In this document: positions 1-5,648 of the stretch, one piece after another
Layout: each line of letters starts with the position of its first letter
Numbering within the stretch: the first letter of the stretch is position 1
Assembly (NCBI GenBank): GCA_037147235.1
Contig: JBAWVO010000205.1
Location: forward strand, 1 to 11,985
Length of the DNA: 11,985 nt
Direction of reading: 5' to 3'
Source of the DNA: JANXQG01 sp037147235
GTDB taxonomy: Bacteria > Planctomycetota > Planctomycetia > Pirellulales > Thermoguttaceae
Made by a program: the position numbers and the translations under genes
Notes under the pieces: generated by a model
Databases searched by the model: none
Told to the model about the DNA's origin: nothing
Seen by the model: the letters and a program-made list of their open reading frames with translations, nothing else

Positions 1-84
1 CTTGCGCTTCGGGCTGGTATGGATTGGGACAATCTCAACCGCGGACAGTATAATTCGTTGCAGGGCTGGGACTTATTGCCCTGA
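1..84 (+). CDS. Possible C-terminal end of an upstream gene (partial)
   Basis: Frame 1 is open from the window edge to a TGA at 82-84 and would encode 27 residues ending NSLQGWDLLP. Its composition (W, D, N and L rich, no low complexity) is compatible with a real protein tail. A second frame is also open to about position 114, so the choice of frame is uncertain. No family can be named from so short a piece. Confidence is low because a 28-codon open frame at an edge can occur by chance. Confidence 0.25.
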   Translation, partial: LALRAGMDWDNLNRGQYNSLQGWDLLP

Positions 85-222
85 CTTCATTGCGAATAAC
101 CCTCAAACGGGGTAAAATCTGAGCTTTGCAAAATTAAAATCCCCCGAAAGCGGCTGTGGCCGAACCTAGCCAAGAAAATTCGCAGGACTGCGGGGCGATC
201 CTCGCTCTGCTTGGGGAGGATT

Positions 223-232
223 GGGGGGGGGG
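223..232. repeat. G10 homopolymer in a gene-free leader
   Basis: Ten consecutive G residues lie about 50 nt before the ATG of the short ORF at 283. The surrounding stretch 85-282 has no convincing gene; the only other thing seen in it is a GGTAAAAT box at 111-118, similar to the GGTATAAT boxes at 544 and 1079. The run lies outside any supported reading frame, so slippage there would not switch a protein on or off directly. Confidence 0.5.
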
Positions 233-282
233 TGAAGTTGGAAGCCGTCGAGGGGAATGGGGATGAGGAGAACGGGTGAGTT

Positions 283-483
283 ATGGAGTCCGACAACTAC
301 GCAACGATTCAAGATGTACCGAAACCAGACATGACGTGGTTGATCGGACGCACGATCATAGAAGTTGAGAAAATTGAATTTATGAACGTCTCATGCGGTT
401 ACGAAAGTTGGCGAACCGTCCACGGCGAGCAAGAAGTCATTTGTATAGGCGGTGGCGGATTTATGGAATTTGGTAGAAGTTGA
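283..483 (+). CDS. Short hypothetical protein (66 aa)
   Basis: The ORF starts at ATG 283 and ends with TGA 481-483. The product has an ordinary globular-looking composition, with a central segment WLIGRTIIEVEKIEF and a Gly-rich end (GGGGF). There is no signal peptide or transmembrane segment. The nearest purine-rich Shine-Dalgarno-like sequences are GAGGAG at 265-270, rather far, and GGTGAG just before the start. The same frame stays open after the stop for 50 more codons, until TGA 634-636, so truncation by a premature stop is possible but unproven. I do not recognise a family. It sits alone upstream of the HA-repeat gene, separated from it by a putative promoter. Confidence 0.4.
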   Translation: MESDNYATIQDVPKPDMTWLIGRTIIEVEKIEFMNVSCGYESWRTVHGEQEVICIGGGGFMEFGRS

Positions 484-543
484 ATTACGGCTGGGCCGGA
501 AGGGAGATGGAACAATGAAATGCTTCCGCCATTGGATAACTGG

Positions 544-610
544 GGTATAATGCAGGGAATTGGAAGCCGAGCAATGAAACAAGTAGGGTCTAATTCCGTG
601 GCTGAAAAGA
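544..610 (+). repeat. Promoter/leader module, copy 1
   Basis: First of two diverged copies of the same upstream module; the other is at 1079-1150. Shared elements in order are GGTATAAT, an ATG starting exactly 22 nt after the TATAAT, an ACAAGTAG / ACGAAGCAG segment, and CTAATTCCGYGRCTGAAA. The copies differ by a 6-nt indel between ATG and CTAATTCCG, which keeps the reading frame. This copy leads into the HA-repeat gene. Confidence 0.6.
546..551 (+). promoter_or_regulatory. Putative -10 box (TATAAT) before the HA-repeat gene
   Basis: A perfect TATAAT preceded by GGGG lies 82 nt upstream of the HA gene start. No good -35 is visible; TTCCGC at 524-529 with a 16-nt spacer is weak. The box recurs at the same distance (28 nt, start to start) from an ATG in the copy at 1081, which supports a functional promoter over chance. 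Initiation would be expected around 557-560, inside the intergenic leader. Confidence 0.45.
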
Positions 611-636
611 GAACGGCAGAACAGGTGTCAGAATGA
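574..636 (+). CDS. Leader mini-ORF 1 (20 aa), overlapping the HA gene start
   Basis: ATG 574 to TGA 634-636 encodes MKQVGSNSVAEKRTAEQVSE. The stop overlaps the ATG of the downstream gene (ATGA at 633-636), the usual geometry for translational coupling. The peptide resembles the mini-ORF at 1109 (MATKQAVPNSATER), sharing KQ, NS and a final E(K)R, and both start at the same distance after a TATAAT box. Ribosome-binding support is weak (GGAAG upstream). It could be a translated leader peptide or simply part of a repeated DNA element. Confidence 0.35.
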   Translation: MKQVGSNSVAEKRTAEQVSE

Positions 637-1085
637 AACAGAAAACGAAGCAGCCTGATTCGCTCAGTCACCAGTTTTCATGGGAGCAGCGATTCAAAGA
701 ACTGGAAGAGTTTAAGAAGGAGTACGGTCACTGCAATGTTCGGAGGCGGTATTCCCTAAATCCCGCTCTGGGTCAGTGGGTGAGCGGCGTCCGCAAAGCG
801 AAGAAGCATGGCAAGCTTGCTGAGGAAAGAGTCCGCCGCCTAGATGCTATCGGCATTTGTTGGGAACGGCGGACGACTTGGGAACAACGCATCATCGATC
901 TAAAAGCGTTCAAGAATAAATACGGACATTGCAATGTTCCTCGCAGATACCAACCAAACCCCGCACTAGGCAACTGGGTGTCCAACCTGCGGCAAAGCAA
1001 GAAGCTTGGCACACTTGCAGAGGAAAGAGTCAGTTGCCTCAATGCTCTTGGGTTCGTTTGGGTGAGGCTGAAAAGGCGGGTATAA
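633..1085 (+). CDS. Tandem helicase-associated (HA) domain protein
   Basis: The 150-aa product is almost wholly two copies of a repeat with a 66-residue period, residues about 17-80 and 83-146. Each begins WEQR and contains the block (K/N)xYGHCNVxRRY, then NPALGxWV, then LAEERVxxLxAxGxxW. This matches the helicase-associated (HA) domain, a small helical, probably nucleic-acid-binding module normally appended to large helicase-like proteins and common as arrays in algae and planctomycetes. No helicase motor is present here, so a nucleic-acid-binding accessory role is inferred. The protein is basic and has no export signal. AGGTG at 623-627, with a 5-nt spacer, supports ATG 633. The start overlaps the stop of the leader mini-ORF at 574, and the gene is followed directly by a second promoter/leader module. 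Confidence 0.85.
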   Translation: MKQKTKQPDSLSHQFSWEQRFKELEEFKKEYGHCNVRRRYSLNPALGQWVSGVRKAKKHGKLAEERVRRLDAIGICWERRTTWEQRIIDLKAFKNKYGHCNVPRRYQPNPALGNWVSNLRQSKKLGTLAEERVSCLNALGFVWVRLKRRV

Positions 1086-1150
1086 TCTGGCTTATGCGGA
1101 AAGGTGGAATGGCAACGAAGCAGGCAGTGCCTAATTCCGCGACTGAAAGA
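1079..1150 (+). repeat. Promoter/leader module, copy 2
   Basis: Second copy of the module at 544-610. It overlaps the last few codons of the HA gene and leads into the AcrVA2-like gene. It keeps GGTATAAT, the 22-nt gap to an ATG and the block CTAATTCCGCGACTGAAAGA at 1131-1150. The middle is diverged and 6 nt longer. Confidence 0.6.
1081..1086 (+). promoter_or_regulatory. Putative -10 box (TATAAT) before the AcrVA2-like gene
   Basis: A perfect TATAAT preceded by GCGGG, overlapping the end of the HA gene. No clear -35 hexamer is visible at 16-18 nt upstream. The spacing to the following mini-ORF ATG (1109) is identical to that in the first module. Confidence 0.45.
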
Positions 1151-1153
1151 TGA
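1109..1153 (+). CDS. Leader mini-ORF 2 (14 aa)
   Basis: ATG 1109 to TGA 1151-1153 encodes MATKQAVPNSATER. A purine-rich GGAAAGG (1098-1104) lies 4 nt before the ATG, a plausible ribosome-binding site. It is related to the mini-ORF at 574. It is in frame with the gene at 1178, with only the TGA and eight further codons between them, so it could instead be the original N-terminus of that gene cut off by a nonsense change. Confidence 0.4.
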   Translation: MATKQAVPNSATER

Positions 1154-1177
1154 AGCGGTTCATGCCGCGTAATCATC

Positions 1178-2068
1178 ATGGATTTCCACACCTACATCAC
1201 GATGCGAGACTGGACACGGCGGGCAGACCCCGACGACCGTCCCTCCCATGACATTGACCAGTTTTATCGAAGGGCGATAGCCGACGCAAAACAATTGCAA
1301 TCCGCCCAATCTTACTGGCAGATGTTGAACGAACGGGATTGGGAAAAAGCCCGAAGACCGTATTACAATATGTGGCCGAGCATTATCCCGATGCTGACAC
1401 GGTTGAATCTCGACCTCGATTCCAATCTGATCCAACTGCCGCTCCCAGCACTTTGCATCCGCTTCCCCAAAGATACGACCAAAAACCCAATGAAGTTCGA
1501 TTGGAAGGGGGAGGAAGTTGCCCTCCACTGCATCATGATGGGGGAGATCAATGATGGTGGAGGCATTTCGGTGCTGATCGACATTGGCGAGTTGATGGGC
1601 GAGGTCGGAGTGCCAGTCTGCACCTACCGCAACTTCCCCCGCAGACCGGGACTGACCGTGGAGCAATCCCTTGCAAGCATCGGCACAAAAGGGTTATTTG
1701 CGGAGATTGGTATCCAAGTCCCCGAATCGTTGATAATGGACTGCGTGCGGCTCTGCTGCTCCCTCTGTCTGTTGGAAAACGATTCCAGTATAATTTCCGC
1801 TGATGTCCTGGCTGACGACCGTGCCAAATTCGATGCCAGCGGCGATCAGAAATATATTGACAAAGCCCATCGCCGTGGCAAAGTCGGCTGGGATGTGGGA
1901 AAGCATATCGAGGTTATCCCGCATTTTCGCAGGCCGCACATGACTCTGGTTTGGACTGGGAGCGGCAGGACGGTGCCTAAGATCGTGCCACGGCGGGGCA
2001 GTATTGTGCATCGAGAGGCGGTGGAGAAGTTGCCGAGTGGGTTTGGGGGTGAAAATGCTGTCGAATAG
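1178..2068 (+). CDS. AcrVA2-like family protein (tentative)
   Basis: A 296-aa cytosolic protein without signal peptide. From memory, its layout follows the AcrVA2-like family, named after the Moraxella type V-A anti-CRISPR AcrVA2. It has an N-terminal helical part (residues 25-75), a central GGISVLIDI strand region, a cysteine-rich helix at 187-202 (MDCVRLCCSLCLLEND) followed by a proline/aspartate-rich linker, and a C-terminal block from residue 249 with HFRRPHM, WTGSGR and KIVPRRGSIVH. AcrVA2 ends with a comparable RPHIRRGHW ... GTGQ ... block. Chromosomal relatives are widespread and most have no shown anti-CRISPR role, so that activity is not claimed. No good Shine-Dalgarno precedes ATG 1178, and the leader mini-ORF at 1109 is in frame upstream; ATG 1202 is an alternative start. 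The Zn-ribbon-like gene follows after 32 nt and is probably co-transcribed. Confidence 0.6.
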   Translation: MDFHTYITMRDWTRRADPDDRPSHDIDQFYRRAIADAKQLQSAQSYWQMLNERDWEKARRPYYNMWPSIIPMLTRLNLDLDSNLIQLPLPALCIRFPKDTTKNPMKFDWKGEEVALHCIMMGEINDGGGISVLIDIGELMGEVGVPVCTYRNFPRRPGLTVEQSLASIGTKGLFAEIGIQVPESLIMDCVRLCCSLCLLENDSSIISADVLADDRAKFDASGDQKYIDKAHRRGKVGWDVGKHIEVIPHFRRPHMTLVWTGSGRTVPKIVPRRGSIVHREAVEKLPSGFGGENAVE

Positions 2069-2100
2069 AGAAAACCAAATTCTGCACTGAGGTAGAATCC

Positions 2101-2571
2101 ATGACCGATCTTGCCAAACTCGTAATCAAGAGATTTCCCGAAAACCGCAACATGCAACTGGTGAGTGTTCGGAGTCCAGCTACCTTCCATTGCTCCCACT
2201 GCAACAAGACACGGAGGGCCTCAGTGCTGGCGGTGGTCTCGGAGGACTGGGAACGATTATTGTGCGTGACGTGCTATAAGAAGATTCTATCGGAGCCACC
2301 TGAAGAGAATTTGGCAGACTCAATTCCCAAAGAATGGCTGGGCAGTGCGGTTCCAGTGGAAGATGTCGAGGAAGACAATATCGTTGATGGCGTTCCTTTT
2401 GGAAATCAGGTTGCGGAATGGGAGCAGTTCAAGGCCGCCATGATGGAGGGGGACGAAATCTGTTGCTTTTGTACCCCGCCTGATTTTCAGGAACAGTTGG
2501 TTAAAACAGGCGGGTATGCTCTCGTTCGACAGGGAGAAGTCATCAAGGCTATCGTAACCATGAAGAACTGA
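2101..2571 (+). CDS. Zn-ribbon-like hypothetical protein (156 aa)
   Basis: The product has two cysteine pairs, C31-S-H-C34 and C55-V-T-C58, spaced as in a small zinc ribbon, inside an N-terminal segment rich in basic residues. An acidic linker (about 65-100) follows. The C-terminal domain (about 108-156) carries the pattern WxxF ... GDEICCF ... P ... GGYALVRxGEVIKAIVTMKN. I associate similar tails with small planctomycete and cyanobacterial hypothetical proteins of unknown function, usually with W where this one has CC. GAGGT at 2089-2093, 7 nt before the ATG, supports the start. It lies 32 nt downstream of the AcrVA2-like gene, so the two are likely one transcript. A nucleic-acid-binding or regulatory role is possible because of the zinc ribbon, but this is inference. 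Confidence 0.7.
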   Translation: MTDLAKLVIKRFPENRNMQLVSVRSPATFHCSHCNKTRRASVLAVVSEDWERLLCVTCYKKILSEPPEENLADSIPKEWLGSAVPVEDVEEDNIVDGVPFGNQVAEWEQFKAAMMEGDEICCFCTPPDFQEQLVKTGGYALVRQGEVIKAIVTMKN

Positions 2572-2618
2572 TTCTAAGTCATTCATGGCAGCAATCAGCA
2601 AAAGGAACGACTTTAGGA

Positions 2619-2731
2619 GCTGTTCAAAAATAACTTAGCCGTTTCGTTTTCGTGGACTTAGCCATTCCCAAAGAAACCCCGGAAAATACGAAGATGCCTG
2701 GATATAAACGGCTAAGTTATTTTTGAACAGC
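2619..2731. mobile_element. MITE-like element with 26-bp perfect terminal inverted repeats
   Basis: The left arm 2619-2644 and right arm 2706-2731 are exact reverse complements over 26 bp, beginning GCTGTTCAAAAATAACTTAG. The 61-bp interior has no ORF and no transposase, but it contains a further copy of ACTTAGCC at 2656-2663. CGACTTTA (2608-2615) and CGACTTAA (2731-2738) near the two ends are direct repeats with one mismatch, possibly an imperfect target duplication, though they are not placed symmetrically relative to the arms. The size (113 bp) and structure fit a non-autonomous miniature element mobilised by an insertion sequence with matching ends. As RNA it could also form a long hairpin. 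Confidence 0.65.
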
Positions 2732-2737
2732 GACTTA

Positions 2738-2851
2738 ATGGCTGGAAATGAACGGCAAACGGCCCGCAAACCGGCGACCAAGTTCGCCCAACTGCGGAAG
2801 AAGATGGAAAAGAACCGGATTGTGGCGAAGATCAGTAAGAAGAAAAAGTGA
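2738..2851 (+). CDS. Very basic 37-aa small ORF
   Basis: ATG 2738 to TGA 2849-2851. Nearly half of the residues are Lys, Arg or Asn, ending KISKKKK; there is no cysteine and no hydrophobic segment. The ATG lies only a few bases beyond the right arm of the MITE-like element, and no Shine-Dalgarno is visible, because the element occupies the upstream DNA. It may be an intact small nucleic-acid-binding protein, the remains of a gene cut by the insertion, or a chance ORF. I do not recognise a family. Confidence 0.35.
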   Translation: MAGNERQTARKPATKFAQLRKKMEKNRIVAKISKKKK

Positions 2852-3104
2852 AATCGCCGCCTGCAATGTTCTCAGGGACAAATAGCGGGTAAGCAGAGCC
2901 TATAATAACGGATAGGGATCGGCGCATAAATAACTGTCGTGTTTTGCCCACTCGCCGAGCGGGCACGGACGGCACACGGAGTGTGCATGCTACTTTTCTT
3001 GCGACACTTATTGATGTGACAACGATGTTGAGAGGCTTGTCTCCTACATACTGGACTACAAGTGACGGAATGGAACCCGCTGCATGATTGAAAAGGATTG
3101 ACTC
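2852..3104. other. Gene-free spacer with a short hairpin, upstream of the SUI1 gene
   Basis: No convincing ORF on either strand. The stretch holds a TATAAT at 2901-2906 without a good -35. It also holds a perfect hairpin GCACAC-GGA-GTGTGC at 2972-2986 followed by a T-rich stretch (TACTTTTCTT). From memory, GGCACACGGAGTGTGC-type motifs recur between genes of several planctomycetes, so this may be a dispersed intergenic repeat. It could also serve as a weak terminator for the upstream gene group. Confidence 0.4.
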
Positions 3105-3440
3105 ATGGGACAGGACAATTGGCGGAAACTGCTTTGCCCCAAGTGCCATCAACTTAAAAGCACATGCAATTGCCAGAGCGAGCCATCGGCCCCGAACAAG
3201 TCCACCATCGTCCGAGTGGGTCGGGAGACGAAGGGCAGGCGGGGCAAGGGCGTGACCGTCATCTCTGATCTGCCATTGGACGAAAGTGGCGTTACCGAGC
3301 TTGCAACCAAGCTGAAAACAAGGCTTGGCACTGGCGGGACGGTCAGGGAAGGGCGAATCGAGATTCAGGGCGACAATCGGGACCGGATCGTTTCAGAACT
3401 TGAGGGCATGGGCTACCAAGTGAAGCGGGCTGGGGGTTGA
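3105..3440 (+). CDS. SUI1 / eIF1-like translation factor (YciH family)
   Basis: The 111-aa protein has an N-terminal putative zinc site, C11-P-K-C14 with C21-N-C23, followed by a SUI1 domain from about residue 36 to the end. Typical features are the KGRRGKGVTVISDLPLDE strand-turn, the helix LATKLKTRLGTGGTV, then IEIQGDNRDRIVSELEGMGYQVKRAGG. The fold is that of eukaryotic eIF1 and bacterial YciH, which act at the small ribosomal subunit in start-codon selection or control of initiation; the bacterial role is less well defined. AAAAGGA at 3091-3097, 7 nt before ATG, supports the start. recD2 starts 11 nt after the stop, indicating co-transcription. The CxxC/CxC head is an addition that many bacterial SUI1 proteins share. 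Confidence 0.9.
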   Translation: MGQDNWRKLLCPKCHQLKSTCNCQSEPSAPNKSTIVRVGRETKGRRGKGVTVISDLPLDESGVTELATKLKTRLGTGGTVREGRIEIQGDNRDRIVSELEGMGYQVKRAGG

Positions 3441-3451
3441 GTCAATAATCC

Positions 3452-5626
3452 ATGCCCGAAACCTTGACCGGCCTTATCGAACGAGTCACCTACCACAACC
3501 CTGAGAATGGTTTTGCCGTTCTCAGGGTTGTCGTCAAAGGCCGCCAGGATTTGGTGACCGTCGTGGGCAGTGCGACCTCGGTTTCCGCTGGGGAACACCT
3601 GGAGGCCACCGGCAAGTGGGTTGTGGATCGTGAGCACGGTCAGCAATTCAAGGCCGACGAACTCAAGACCACCCACCCGGCATCTGCGGAAGGCATCGAA
3701 AAATATCTTGCTTCTGGGGCTATCCGCAGCATCGGGCCGAAGATTGCTGCCAAGATCGTTAACATCTACAAAGAACGAACGTTGGAAATTTTCGAGATCG
3801 CCCCCGACTTTCTCTTGCACATTAAGGGCATCGGCCACGAACGGGTCAAACGAATTAGCCAAAGCTGGAAGGAGCAGAAAGAAGTCCGCAAAATCATGCT
3901 CTTCATGGCCGAGCATGGCATTACTTTTGGTCGGGCCGTGAAAATCTATCGCACCTACGGCCAGGAATCCATCGCCAAGATCAAGGAGAACCCCTACCGG
4001 CTTGCCGACGACATACGGGGCATCGGCTTCAAGACCGCCGATGAATTGGCGGCCAAGATGGGGATCGACCGCAACAGTCCCTTTCGGGCCAGGGCCGCCG
4101 TCCAGTACACGCTTCAGGACTTGGCCAGCAGGGGCCACGTCGGCTACCCCGAGCCGGGCATCATCGAACATACGACCAAATTGGTCGAGATCGACCAACT
4201 TATCGTCGAAGCAGCCGTGAAGTCAGCGGTGGCCGAGAAAACGGTCATCCGGGAAACGGTCGAAGGCGAATTCTGGCTTTACCTAACCACCCTTCATCGG
4301 GCCGAAGTTGGCCTTGCCCAGTCGGTTCACCGGATTGCATCGGCCACGCCACACCCCATGCCCAAGATCGACGCGGAGAAGGCCATCACCTGGGTCGAAG
4401 GCAAACTCGGGATCAAACTGGCCTTGGGGCAACAAGAGGCGATCCGGCAGGCCACGCAGCAGAAAATGCTCGTAATCACGGGCGGGCCGGGCGTCGGCAA
4501 GACCACCCTTGTTCGCAGCATCCTCGAAATCTTCGCCGCTAAGAAGGTGAAGTGCGTGCTGGCGGCACCAACCGGCAGAGCAACAAAACGGTTAGCAGAA
4601 TCGACCGGCCAGACGGCGAAGACCATCCATAGGCTTTTGGAGTTCGATCCGGCCACCGGTGATTTTAAGAAGAACCAGCAGAACCCGCTCACCGGCGATC
4701 TATTCGTTCTGGACGAGGTTTCGATGGTCGATGTCGTTCTGGGCCATCAATTTCTTCGGGCCGTGCCGTCCAACGCCTGCGTAATCCTGGTCGGAGACGT
4801 GGATCAACTTCCCTCCGTTGGCCCTGGCTCCGTTCTGGCCGATCTGATTTCATCCAACGTAGTGCCGGTGGTCCGTTTGACCGAAATCTTCCGGCAGGCC
4901 GCAGAAAGTGAGATCGTCACGGCCGCCTATGCCATCAACCAGGGCCGGATGCCGAATTTGAAGGCACCCGATGAAGGCTTGTCCGACTTCTACTTCATTG
5001 AAGCCGAGGAGCCAGAGGCCATCCAAGACCTGATCGTGCGGCTGGTCAAGGAGCGGATTCCCAAGCGGTTTGGCTTTGATCCCAAGAAGGACATCCAGGT
5101 GCTTACGCCGATGAACCGTTCGGTGCTGGGGGCCAGGAATCTGAACCAAGTCCTGCAAACGGCCCTCAATCCCGGCGATGGCGGCCCGGAAGTGCAGCGG
5201 TTCGGCTGGACTTTTCGCCTTGGGGACCGAGTAATCCAAACCGAAAACGACTATAATCGAGATGTTTTCAACGGCGATCTCGGGTTAATTGAGTCCATCA
5301 ACCGGATCGAACAGGAAATGGTGGTCAATTTCGAGGGTCGTCAGGTAGAATATGATTTTGGGGATTTGGACGAACTGGCTTTGGCCTACGTTTTGTCGAT
5401 TCATAAGTCGCAAGGGTCGGAATTCCCCTGTATCGTGATTCCCATCCATACTCAGCATTACATGATGCTCCAGCGGAACTTGCTCTACACGGCAGTGACG
5501 CGGGGAAAGAAGCTGGTCGTCCTGGTCGGCACAAAGAAGGCGTTGGGCATGGCGGTGCGGCGGCAGGATACCAGCCAGAGATTTACGGCGTTGAGGAAAA
5601 GGTTGCGGGAAGCAAGCAATTCGTAG
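3452..5626 (+). CDS. recD2: RecD2-type 5'-3' DNA helicase (SF1B)
   Basis: The 724-aa ATP-dependent helicase has the full RecD2 layout. An N-terminal OB-like region (about 1-75) contains the family-typical YHNPENGFAVLRV. A helix-hairpin-helix region (about 80-200) contains IRSIGPKIA, IKGIGHERV and IRGIGFKTA. Two RecA-like motor domains follow: Walker A GGPGVGKTT at 344-352, LDEVSMVD with D421/E422, motif III GDVDQLPSVGPGS from 448, SIHKSQGSEF near 649-658, and the TAVTRG arginine motif at 680-685. RecD2 acts without RecBC in organisms lacking the RecBCD complex, unwinding DNA during repair and replication-fork processing. All catalytic residues are present and the length is normal. It lies between the SUI1 gene (11-nt gap) and a hypothetical gene (22-nt gap), so it is in an operon. 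A strong hairpin sits in codons 15-27. Confidence 0.96.
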   Translation: MPETLTGLIERVTYHNPENGFAVLRVVVKGRQDLVTVVGSATSVSAGEHLEATGKWVVDREHGQQFKADELKTTHPASAEGIEKYLASGAIRSIGPKIAAKIVNIYKERTLEIFEIAPDFLLHIKGIGHERVKRISQSWKEQKEVRKIMLFMAEHGITFGRAVKIYRTYGQESIAKIKENPYRLADDIRGIGFKTADELAAKMGIDRNSPFRARAAVQYTLQDLASRGHVGYPEPGIIEHTTKLVEIDQLIVEAAVKSAVAEKTVIRETVEGEFWLYLTTLHRAEVGLAQSVHRIASATPHPMPKIDAEKAITWVEGKLGIKLALGQQEAIRQATQQKMLVITGGPGVGKTTLVRSILEIFAAKKVKCVLAAPTGRATKRLAESTGQTAKTIHRLLEFDPATGDFKKNQQNPLTGDLFVLDEVSMVDVVLGHQFLRAVPSNACVILVGDVDQLPSVGPGSVLADLISSNVVPVVRLTEIFRQAAESEIVTAAYAINQGRMPNLKAPDEGLSDFYFIEAEEPEAIQDLIVRLVKERIPKRFGFDPKKDIQVLTPMNRSVLGARNLNQVLQTALNPGDGGPEVQRFGWTFRLGDRVIQTENDYNRDVFNGDLGLIESINRIEQEMVVNFEGRQVEYDFGDLDELALAYVLSIHKSQGSEFPCIVIPIHTQHYMMLQRNLLYTAVTRGKKLVVLVGTKKALGMAVRRQDTSQRFTALRKRLREASNS
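3495..3531 (+). promoter_or_regulatory. Strong hairpin inside the 5' end of recD2
   Basis: The sequence 3495-3507 (ACAACCCTGAGAA) is the exact reverse complement of 3519-3531. Between them TGG and CCG extend the stem by one G-U wobble and two G-C pairs, closing a TTTTG loop, for 16 pairs in 37 nt. It starts 43 nt after the A of the start codon and overlaps a conserved protein segment. No T-tract follows, so it is not an intrinsic terminator. It could slow ribosomes or bind a protein, or be an accidental result of the codons. Confidence 0.5.
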
Positions 5627-5648
5627 GAACGTATTGGAAAGGAATCTT

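Noticed and set aside
223..232. G10 run as a phase-variation switch
   Set aside because: It is outside any supported ORF and its position relative to a promoter is unclear, so a switching role cannot be argued.
1160..1666. 168-codon open frame on the minus strand
   Set aside because: Opposite the AcrVA2-like gene, no ribosome-binding site or family pattern; treated as a shadow.
544..2100. Integron-like gene cassettes separated by attC sites
   Set aside because: The repeated modules lack the paired inverted core sites of attC and contain promoter and ATG features instead; no integrase is seen.
2619..2731. Inverted repeat as an intrinsic terminator
   Set aside because: The 61-nt loop, AT-rich stem ends and lack of a following T-tract fit a mobile-element end structure better than a terminator.
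2832..3152. 106-codon open frame on the minus strand in the spacer before SUI1
   Set aside because: It runs through the hairpin repeat and into the SUI1 start; composition is not convincing and there is no ribosome-binding site.
3413..4198. 261-codon open frame on the minus strand
   Set aside because: It lies fully opposite the SUI1 end and recD2, whose motifs are unmistakable; long antisense frames are expected in GC-rich coding DNA.
5634..5648. TTG 5634 as the start of the hypothetical gene after recD2
   Set aside because: The GGAAAGGA ribosome-binding site overlaps these codons and is correctly spaced for ATG 5649.
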